A DNA stretch of 60,180 nt from a virus, in IMG/VR virus record IMGVR_UViG_3300046005_001206, positions 1 to 60,180 of that record; one strand, 5' to 3'. Below the pieces are notes generated by a model. The model was given only the letters and a program-made list of their open reading frames with translations, was not told the origin of the DNA and did not search any database. This document shows positions 23,474 to 29,339 of the stretch, piece after piece. The position numbers and the translations under genes were made by a program. Positions within the stretch are counted from its first letter, which is position 1. Every line of letters starts with the position of its first letter.

Positions 23474-23818
23474 ATGATTAAGGTTTACCAGATTCAGCTC
23501 ACCGATCTCGAGATCACTATCGCTAATAGTGGTAGTACATCACCTCGGCTTAAGGCTTACTTCGATCGTAGCTTAGAAAGTAATTTCAAAGCTGAAAACT
23601 TCCAGTATTACACACATGTTGCCAACGTTGATACCAACGACATGGAAAATGCTTTCGAAGCGATGAATCTCTGGGAAGAAAGCATATACTTCGAAGATGT
23701 TTTTAAGCTCGGTCGTTGCTCTTCGATGTCTGTCGGCGACATCCTCGAATCGAACGGTCAGCTTTATCGCTGCTCTTCTTTCGGTTTCACGCTTCTTGAA
23801 AATTATCAAAAGGATTGA
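23474..23818 (+). CDS. Hypothetical protein
   Basis: A 114-residue protein, MIKVYQIQLTDLEITI..., ending with SSFGFTLLENYQ. The C-terminal part (VGDILESNGQLYRCSSFGF) resembles a short beta-domain found in many phage early proteins that follow the same kind of promoter. Function unknown. RBS AAGGAAGAAAAA. Confidence 0.75.
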   Translation: MIKVYQIQLTDLEITIANSGSTSPRLKAYFDRSLESNFKAENFQYYTHVANVDTNDMENAFEAMNLWEESIYFEDVFKLGRCSSMSVGDILESNGQLYRCSSFGFTLLENYQKD

Positions 23819-23820
23819 TT

Positions 23821-24036
23821 ATGAATAACACGCTTGAAACCATCAAATGGATCGGCACCATCTGTGTCATCATCGCGGCTAGCTGTCGTGCCTTCGAATT
23901 CCACACGGCAGATCTTCTGATCTCGATTGTTGGTGCTGGTCTTTGGGGATATGCATCGATCGTCATGAAGGATAAGGCGCTGTTTGTTGTCAATGCCTTT
24001 ATTGTTGCTATTTTGATTGTAGGAGTTATTATATGA
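23821..24036 (+). CDS. Small integral membrane protein (DUF6552-like)
   Basis: 71 residues with three hydrophobic segments: IKWIGTICVIIAASCRA, DLLISIVGAGLWGYA and LFVVNAFIVAILIVGVI. It resembles a widespread phage membrane family that I recall as DUF6552. AAAGGATTGATT precedes the ATG at 23821. ATGA overlap with the next ORF. Confidence 0.65.
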   Translation: MNNTLETIKWIGTICVIIAASCRAFEFHTADLLISIVGAGLWGYASIVMKDKALFVVNAFIVAILIVGVII

Positions 24037-24173
24037 AGTATGATCCATGGACTGATCCAACCTTTGTTCGTCGTTTAAAGAACGTTCTCGTTGCAGCGTC
24101 GCGCGCAGAGAATCCTGAGTTTAAAGAAATGTGGTTAAGGAAGTTTGACGAGCTGTTTTTACGAACAGAATAA
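24033..24173 (+). CDS. Small hypothetical protein
   Basis: 46 residues, MKYDPWTDPTFVRRLKNVL..., helical and charged; overlaps the previous stop by ATGA with AGGAG upstream, so probably translated. Confidence 0.55.
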   Translation: MKYDPWTDPTFVRRLKNVLVAASRAENPEFKEMWLRKFDELFLRTE

Positions 24174-24194
24174 ATAATAGCAATCGCGAAATAG

Positions 24195-24202
24195 TATAAA
24201 TA
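24195..24202 (+). promoter_or_regulatory. T4-type late promoter box TATAAATA
   Basis: Exact TATAAATA, five bases before the ATG at 24208. A gp55-dependent transcript would start at about the ATG, giving a leaderless mRNA. Confidence 0.6.
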
Positions 24203-24207
24203 CTCGT

Positions 24208-24495
24208 ATGGGTTACGATACTATATTCAAACTTATTGGTGATGTCGGATTCCCCATCGCAGCAGCTTTGCTCGGTGGGGTTTTTGTTTATTTTGTCATC
24301 AACTATATCCTTGAGAGTGTTGTAAAAGCAATCAAGGGCATGCAGGGTATTATCATGGGGCTTGACAATCGAGTCAAGACAATGAATCATGATATCATCC
24401 GTGTTGATGCTATAGTCAGTTCAGCTCTCGGTCTTCAACCAGACCTCGACAGAATTGCCCGAGCAGACGGAAAGAACGATGCTCGGAAAGACTAA
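24208..24495 (+). CDS. Membrane-anchored coiled-coil protein, tandem copy 1
   Basis: 95 residues: a short N-terminus, one transmembrane segment (GFPIAAALLGGVFVYFVI), then a coiled coil (VKTMNHDIIRVDAIVSSAL). The GFPI start of the membrane segment and the layout match the next gene, so the pair are diverged duplicates. The pattern resembles YvrJ-type small phage membrane proteins; a holin or virion role is possible. Confidence 0.65.
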   Translation: MGYDTIFKLIGDVGFPIAAALLGGVFVYFVINYILESVVKAIKGMQGIIMGLDNRVKTMNHDIIRVDAIVSSALGLQPDLDRIARADGKNDARKD

Positions 24496-24749
24496 TGGAT
24501 CCAGAACTGCTTGCAGAACTTGTAAAACAATATGGATTTCCAATTGTCGCATCAGTGGGAATGGGATATTTTGTTTGGTTCATTTATAAGTTTGTCACAG
24601 ACAAATTAATGCCGCTGATTGGCGAAACGAATGGTATTTTAATTGCACTAATCGATCGTGTCCGTATGTTGGACAACGATCTCATTAGACTTCAACAGAA
24701 GGTGAGTGTTGTTTTACAGATTAAGGACGATCATCATAATGACAATTAA
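24495..24749 (+). CDS. Membrane-anchored coiled-coil protein, tandem copy 2
   Basis: 84 residues: transmembrane segment YGFPIVASVGMGYFVWFI near the N-terminus, then DRVRMLDNDLIRLQQKVSVVL, parallel to DNRVKTMNHDIIRVD in copy 1. One-base overlap with copy 1 (TAATG). Function unknown. Confidence 0.65.
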   Translation: MDPELLAELVKQYGFPIVASVGMGYFVWFIYKFVTDKLMPLIGETNGILIALIDRVRMLDNDLIRLQQKVSVVLQIKDDHHNDN

Positions 24750-24879
24750 TTTAAAAATTGAGATCCTTAAAGTATTCTGTCTTGAATTTGGATTTTCTTC
24801 TGAAAAGAAAGAGGAAAAAGATGTTCAAGAAAATATTGATTTGCTCGATATTCTTCAGCAGCCCAGTAGCAGCAAGTGA
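24739..24879 (+). CDS. Possible small acidic ORF
   Basis: 46 residues, MTINLKIEILKVFCLEFG..., overlapping the previous gene and the start of the decayed gene that follows. No clear RBS. It is mentioned because the region is otherwise non-coding. Confidence 0.3.
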   Translation: MTINLKIEILKVFCLEFGFSSEKKEEKDVQENIDLLDILQQPSSSK

Positions 24880-25300
24880 GATCGTATATCAGTTTAAGAA
24901 CCTTTTTTCAAACAATTAAAACAGACGAATATGGAAGAGTGTTCATCAATCCGAACTATCGATTTCAGACATACGAAATTGGTGCGAGTCCTTTACCTGA
25001 TCTGACAGGTAAAATCGTGATTCTCTGAGTGATTGCAGTTGGAGTAAGTAATCCCGTAGAGACTCCGTCAGGTGAGCAGCATCCCCATCAGCTCCAAGCG
25101 AGTATTCTTGAAACTCTGATAAATGGTGATTCGGTTTCGATTCCGAATTGAACTCAGCTTGTAGATCTTGTTGCTCTTCTTGTTTTGGCTCTGTCATTGA
25201 TCATTATCTCTCGATTAAAATACTCTATCGTCTGGATAGGCTTGATTCTAGGTGGGATACCTTTATTTACTGGTGTATTTATCGCGATACCTCAAAATAA
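24821..25300 (+). pseudogene. Decayed CHASE2-like sensor domain gene
   Basis: RBS GAGGAAAAAG and an ATG at 24821 open a secretion-type N-terminus (ILICSIFFSSPVAAS). At the T6 run 24903-24908 the frame breaks. In the +1 frame the text continues: TDEYGRVFINPNYRFQTYE, LPDLTGKIVIL, TGA at 25026, VIAVGVSNPVETPSGEQ, TGA at 25146, then a two-helix membrane segment (LVALLVLALSLIII, IVWIGLILGGIPLF). This is the order of the second half of a CHASE2 domain (GKIVLIG, tP, PxW, membrane helices), with the TGAs where Gly and Trp are expected. Three lesions indicate decay. Confidence 0.55.
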
Positions 25301-25303
25301 GCA

Positions 25304-25332
25304 TGTACATTTTATCAAAAGCTTGGTAAGGT
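25304..25332 (+). promoter_or_regulatory. TGTACA-class promoter
   Basis: TGTACA, 17 nt, TAAGGT, leader family A (GGTGGACCTATGATGATGAGGAACG). Confidence 0.8.
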
Positions 25333-25359
25333 GGACCTATGATGATGAGGAACGAAAAC

Positions 25360-25818
25360 ATGAATATCACGATCACCGGCATGATTGGCAAGCGCAAAGA
25401 GAAAGCCATCCTTCAGGAAGCCGCAGAGTTTTTTGCCAATCAGTTGATGGATCCTCGCATGGTCCGCAACCTCACCCTCGACATTGATGTTTATAACAAC
25501 CTTGACGTTGAAGGCGAATGTGTCGATGAAGACGGCAATCGTAATCCTCGGTGGTTTACCATCGGCCTCAAGAGCCAAGACATCAACATCATGATCAAGA
25601 CACTTGGCCACGAGATGGTGCATGTCAAGCAACATGCCAAGAACGAACTTCAGACTGGTCATGCAGTTGCCGCACGTGGCGGCCTTAAAATCTACAGCAA
25701 GTGGATGGGTGAAGTTTGGAAAGCAAAACAAAAAGAAGATGACTACTTTGACTCTCCTTGGGAGATCGAAGCGTATGGCCGCGAAGTTGGCCTTTATGCA
25801 AAATGGTTGAATCGTTAA
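25360..25818 (+). CDS. HExxH zinc metallopeptidase-like (SprT-like) protein
   Basis: A 152-residue protein. LGHEMVHVKQHAKNEL carries the HExxH zinc motif, and SPWEIEAYGRE downstream can supply the third ligand; this arrangement is common in small phage metallopeptidase-like proteins. GAGGAACGAAAAC precedes the ATG at 25360, while ATGs at 25339-25345 are within the leader. Substrate unknown. Host-protein cleavage early in infection would fit the promoter type. Confidence 0.7.
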   Translation: MNITITGMIGKRKEKAILQEAAEFFANQLMDPRMVRNLTLDIDVYNNLDVEGECVDEDGNRNPRWFTIGLKSQDINIMIKTLGHEMVHVKQHAKNELQTGHAVAARGGLKIYSKWMGEVWKAKQKEDDYFDSPWEIEAYGREVGLYAKWLNR

Positions 25819-25834
25819 TTGAAAGGAATTTACT

Positions 25835-26071
25835 ATGAAGATTGTTAAAGATATTTTTGATGCAGTGTTTAGCTTTGGCGGTTTTGTGGCTGTCGCCGGG
25901 GCTTTGATAGTGTTTATTTTTGGAAATCTTATCTTGCAAGATAACGTAAAGAAAGCATTCGCTGAGGCAACCACGAAGGCTTGCTATGACGGCGGTCTGA
26001 TTAAGGTCGATACCGATGCAGGTTTTTATTGCGTTGCTCCTGCTAATCTTGTAAAGGTTGAAGTGAAATGA
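25835..26071 (+). CDS. Small membrane protein
   Basis: 78 residues with one transmembrane helix (FVAVAGALIVFIFGNLIL) and a C-terminal domain with two cysteines (ACYDGG, FYCVAP) that could form a disulfide outside the cytoplasm. RBS AAAGGAATTTACT. ATGA overlap with the next gene. Confidence 0.65.
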   Translation: MKIVKDIFDAVFSFGGFVAVAGALIVFIFGNLILQDNVKKAFAEATTKACYDGGLIKVDTDAGFYCVAPANLVKVEVK

Positions 26072-26280
26072 GTTTCTGGTTGATCGTATATCTGTTCACC
26101 GCCGAGGGTGAGTTCATCGCAAAGGATATCTACGAAACTGGTAGTGAGGAACAATGCGTTGAATTTGCAGGTAAAGTCACTCGTACTATTATCAATAGTC
26201 CAATTCAGGCACAGTTTCATTGCGTAAGCGATGATCACTATATGGGCCGCAAGCAAGATGAAGGTGTTGATTATGACTAA
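26068..26280 (+). CDS. Small hypothetical protein
   Basis: 70 residues, MSFWLIVYLFTAEGEF...; a hydrophobic N-terminal strand then YETGSEEQCVEFAG and FHCVSDD. Two cysteines. Coupled to genes on both sides by ATGA-type overlaps. Confidence 0.6.
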   Translation: MSFWLIVYLFTAEGEFIAKDIYETGSEEQCVEFAGKVTRTIINSPIQAQFHCVSDDHYMGRKQDEGVDYD

Positions 26281-26383
26281 TCATCCGCGCCAGCGTTCAA
26301 TGTGGGATGGACTGACTCGATCAGGATGTCTTACGATTATAGGAATAATTGTACTTTTAACTGTTATTGGAGCAATTTTATAA
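26273..26383 (+). CDS. 36-residue membrane protein
   Basis: MTNHPRQRSMWDG followed by one hydrophobic helix (CLTIIGIIVLLTVIGAIL). It overlaps the previous gene by 8 nt and the next by one base (TAATG), with AAGGTGTTGATT upstream. The chain of overlaps supports translation. Confidence 0.55.
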   Translation: MTNHPRQRSMWDGLTRSGCLTIIGIIVLLTVIGAIL

Positions 26384-26799
26384 TGGCTGAACGCGTAGGC
26401 ATCGTAGCGAGTTGTTTCGATTTGTTTCATGCAGGTCATATCCTGATGCTGATAGAAGCAAAAGAAGAATGCGACCGACTGATTGTAGCTCTTCAGTCAG
26501 ATCCTACGATCGATCGTCCTGAGAAGAATAAGCCTGTCCAAGGTTTGTACGAACGATACCTACAGGTAGATTCGTGTAAGTATGTCGACCATGTCATTCC
26601 ATACGATACTGAAGTCGATCTTTATAACATGCTGTCTGGTTTTGAATGGGACGTCCGTTTCCTCGGAGCCGACTATTATGGACGTACAGACTTCACCGGA
26701 GCAGATCTCGATATTCCCATTCACTACTGCTCGCGTAAGCACGACTATAGCTCATCAGGTTTACGTGATCGTATCGTAAAAGCAGGAAAAAGCAAATGA
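26383..26799 (+). CDS. Cytidylyltransferase-like nucleotidyltransferase
   Basis: A 138-residue protein with GIVASCFDLFHAGHILML (HxGH nucleotide-binding motif) and YSSSGLRDRIV (SSTxIR-like motif), the arrangement of glycerol-3-phosphate cytidylyltransferase/RfaE-type enzymes. Activation of a polar head group or sugar with CTP is expected. The start at 26383 overlaps the preceding stop; the upstream frame codes the membrane peptide in another phase. Confidence 0.75.
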   Translation: MAERVGIVASCFDLFHAGHILMLIEAKEECDRLIVALQSDPTIDRPEKNKPVQGLYERYLQVDSCKYVDHVIPYDTEVDLYNMLSGFEWDVRFLGADYYGRTDFTGADLDIPIHYCSRKHDYSSSGLRDRIVKAGKSK

Positions 26800-27239
26800 G
26801 TAAGTGGGCAGCACGATTCCTCGACCTTGCTGATCATGTCGCGACGTGGTCAAAAGATCCTCGAACACAAGTAGGCTGCGTCATTGTAGATAAGCACAAT
26901 CGTATCGTCTCTCTCGGTTTCAATGGCTTTCCCCGAGGCGTGAAGGATCTTGCAGAGAGATACAACGATAGGCCTACGAAGCATCTGTTTGTAGCTCATG
27001 CCGAACGGAATGCACTCGACAATGCTCCGCTGTCTGTCGAAGGCTGTACGCTTTATAGTCCTCTTCTACCTTGCAGCGAATGCGCCAAGAGCATCATTCA
27101 GAAAGGAATTACGAAGGTGGTATCGTACGAGCCAGTTGAAGATGTCGAACATTTTCACTGGCATATCACAAAACAAATGTTTTTAGAAGCTGGAGTTCAA
27201 CTCTATCTTATAAATAAACCTGTCACGCCTAATGGGTGA
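26796..27239 (+). CDS. dCMP deaminase
   Basis: A 147-residue zinc deaminase: AHAERNALDNA (His ligand, catalytic Glu) and LPCSECAKSII (two Cys ligands), with KDPRTQVGCVIVD as the nucleotide-site strand. It converts dCMP to dUMP, the substrate of ThyX at 56000, and therefore competes with the hydroxymethylase at 8918 for dCMP, as in T4. ATGA overlap with the previous gene. Confidence 0.9.
   Translation: MSKWAARFLDLADHVATWSKDPRTQVGCVIVDKHNRIVSLGFNGFPRGVKDLAERYNDRPTKHLFVAHAERNALDNAPLSVEGCTLYSPLLPCSECAKSIIQKGITKVVSYEPVEDVEHFHWHITKQMFLEAGVQLYLINKPVTPNG
27209..27216 (+). promoter_or_regulatory. T4-type late promoter box TATAAATA
   Basis: Exact TATAAATA within the last codons of the deaminase, 53 nt before the secreted EF-hand gene, giving it a late start. 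Confidence 0.6.
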
Positions 27240-27269
27240 CACAATTTAACTCGCTTAATAGGAGCATAT

Positions 27270-27521
27270 ATGAAAACAGTAATTCTCGGTCTCGTGGCCG
27301 CAACTCTCATGACAACACCCGCTGCGGCTACTTCGTGGAAAGTAGATCTTTTTGATCGCCTCGATAACGACAGCAATGAAACCCTTACACTTGAAGAACT
27401 TAGAACAGCCGAATGTAAGACTGATGCTAAGATGTTCAAGTATGCAGATAAGAATCATGACTTGGTTCTGACTCAATCTGAGTATTTCACTAACCGTGAT
27501 CTACTTGGTCGCTGCAAGTAA
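27270..27521 (+). CDS. Secreted EF-hand protein
   Basis: 83 residues. Signal peptide MKTVILGLVAATLMTTPAAA with a likely AxA cleavage site, then two EF-hand-like loops: DRLDNDSNETLTLEEL and YADKNHDLVLTQSEY. Two cysteines could pair. A periplasmic calcium-binding protein is implied. RBS TAGGAGCATAT. Seldom seen in T4-like phages. Confidence 0.7.
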   Translation: MKTVILGLVAATLMTTPAAATSWKVDLFDRLDNDSNETLTLEELRTAECKTDAKMFKYADKNHDLVLTQSEYFTNRDLLGRCK

Positions 27522-27532
27522 GGAGAATGAAT

Positions 27533-28054
27533 ATGTTTAAAGATAATCCTTTCATGAAAGACTTCGATCGCTTCTTTGTGGGATTTGATCCTATGATTAA
27601 GAGGCTATCAGAAACAGCTGAGCAATCCTTGAAGCTGGCTCAGAACTATCCTCCGTACAACATCAAAAAGATTGATGAGAACAAGTACGTTATTGAAATG
27701 GCTGTAGCTGGTTTCGGTAAACAAGATCTCGAGATTGAGATTGCAGATGATAAGCTAATCATCAAGGGCAGCAATATTCATCAGGGTGAACCTGCTGCAC
27801 AGGATTCAAATGGTGATTGGACATGGCCGGCTATATTGTATCAGGGTCTTGCGATGCGACCGTTTACTCGCACGTTTAATCTTGCAGATAATGTAGAAAT
27901 CCGTAATGCTACATTGCTAAACGGTATTCTCAAGATTGCTCTCGAAGCTATTATTCCTGAGCATAAGAAGCCAAAGAAGATCCATATTGAGGATCCTAAT
28001 GAAGAGTATCCGTCACAAGCTGCCGAATTCTTGGCAGAAGGTAAGACTAAGTAA
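27533..28054 (+). CDS. Small heat-shock protein Hsp20
   Basis: A 173-residue alpha-crystallin-domain protein: YPPYNIKKIDENKYVIEMAVAGF, then DLEIEIADDKLIIKG and NGILKIALE, the hallmark GILxIxL strand. Hsp20 genes are recurrent in cyanophage and marine myophages and hold unfolding proteins. The ATG at 27533 is better spaced from AAGGAG than the ATG at 27527. Confidence 0.9.
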   Translation: MFKDNPFMKDFDRFFVGFDPMIKRLSETAEQSLKLAQNYPPYNIKKIDENKYVIEMAVAGFGKQDLEIEIADDKLIIKGSNIHQGEPAAQDSNGDWTWPAILYQGLAMRPFTRTFNLADNVEIRNATLLNGILKIALEAIIPEHKKPKKIHIEDPNEEYPSQAAEFLAEGKTK

Positions 28055-28058
28055 AAAG

Positions 28059-28080
28059 AAGGGGAGCTTTCGCTCCCCTT
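28059..28080. terminator. Hairpin between convergent genes
   Basis: AAGGGGAGC-TTTC-GCTCCCCTT. On the - strand the hairpin is followed by CTTTTT, so it best ends the endolysin transcript; on the + strand the T tract is weak. Confidence 0.75.
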
Positions 28081-28084
28081 CAAC

Positions 28085-29263
28085 TTATCCCCAATTGGCG
28101 TATTGTTTTGTTTTCTTTAAACGATCGTCAAGACCATGTGTACCACCATTTACTCGCTTCGAGATTTGAGTGATTACGGCATCGGTCACGCCTTTGTCTG
28201 CAATTGCAAGCAATCCATTTTTACGGAAGAACCATAATGCAGACTCAAAAGCCAACTCACCAACCACAAGATCAGAATTCGTTAAGACGTCAGGCCGTTT
28301 TACGTCAGCGGCAAAAGCTGTATAGTTGTCTTTCCCGGTCAGTTGGATCGGGCCTCGACCACGATACTTCCAGCCATCTCCAGAGGCTTCTGAACCGTTC
28401 CCCATCCGATTAGCATACACTTTGTTTGCAATCTTTTCTGGCTTACGAGCATAGCCTGCGGTCGAAGCGATCGTAGGAAAATACTTCTTGAAGATTCCGT
28501 TGAGTCCCTTATCTGAGTAGTTTAGGTTCTCAGAGAACACCTTAAACCCACCTGACTCGTGTGCGCATTGGCCGAAGAAGTGTGCTGCTTGATTGTTTGT
28601 CAGCTTGAAGTAATCTCTTGCTGCCTTATATGTGCCAGGTCCCCATTTACCGTCGGCAGTAATGCCGCATTTCGTTTGGAGCGCAGCCAATGGACCAAGA
28701 CCTGCAGCGACTGGTTTGGCTTGCGTTACAGAGTCAGTGATCTGTGAGTTGACTGTCTTGATGGTAGGTGCACCAGCAGCCTTTGTCGTCGATGGATCAA
28801 AGTCAGCAACAGTAGTATATACCGTACCACCAGCTTTTGATTTCGAAGCGATCATACGTACTTTACGATTTCCGCCAGCCTTCTTAATCGAAGCGTGAAC
28901 CCAACCAGAATTCTTATCGCCTTTTGTGTAGAACTCTAAGATTACCTGATCAAACTCAAGGTTATCTCCAATCCAATCGGCAACAACTTTGTTATCAACA
29001 CCTTTTACTTCAAAGTCAATCGCCTGACCGTTGACGTGTTGAGATGTTTTTGAACCACCGACTGCCTTATTGACAAGCGGTGCACGATACGAAGAGTTGA
29101 TCGTGACTGGTCCAAACTTTGCACGAACTGGTTCGAGAATCTTCTCGCAACAGTAACGCATATTCTCGATATGTTCTGGAGTTGGTGTGTTACTCAATCC
29201 AAGTCTTTTAGCCGTTGGAGAAACAGTCATTTCTTCTAAAGCAAAATTTTCAGTTAGTTTCAT
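28085..29263 (-). CDS. Endolysin with M15 peptidase and GH19 domains
   Basis: 392 residues, the only convincing gene on the - strand. Residues about 1-135 are a VanY/M15A L-alanyl-D-glutamate type peptidase (SSYRAPLVNKAVGG, SQHVNGQAIDF, GWVHASIK with the second His). A linker follows. Residues about 190-392 are a GH19 chitinase/muramidase-like domain (AHESGGFKVFSENLNY with the catalytic Glu, YRGRGPIQLTGKDNY). No signal peptide is seen, so a holin is needed. AAAGG precedes the start. Confidence 0.85.
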   Translation of the reverse strand: MKLTENFALEEMTVSPTAKRLGLSNTPTPEHIENMRYCCEKILEPVRAKFGPVTINSSYRAPLVNKAVGGSKTSQHVNGQAIDFEVKGVDNKVVADWIGDNLEFDQVILEFYTKGDKNSGWVHASIKKAGGNRKVRMIASKSKAGGTVYTTVADFDPSTTKAAGAPTIKTVNSQITDSVTQAKPVAAGLGPLAALQTKCGITADGKWGPGTYKAARDYFKLTNNQAAHFFGQCAHESGGFKVFSENLNYSDKGLNGIFKKYFPTIASTAGYARKPEKIANKVYANRMGNGSEASGDGWKYRGRGPIQLTGKDNYTAFAADVKRPDVLTNSDLVVGELAFESALWFFRKNGLLAIADKGVTDAVITQISKRVNGGTHGLDDRLKKTKQYANWG

Positions 29264-29339
29264 TTTTATAGCCTTTTACTATGTACTTTATTTGGGTTTT
29301 AGAGTATAACTAATAATGCGGCCAGATACTGGAGATCCA

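Noticed and set aside
25026-25148. TGA recoded as Trp or Gly
   Set aside because: TGA is the normal stop in many overlapping genes here and no tRNA with TCA anticodon is present; decay is simpler.
25315-25974. 219-codon open frame on the - strand
   Set aside because: Antisense to the HExxH gene and its promoter, with low-complexity residues; the + strand has the motif, promoter and RBS.
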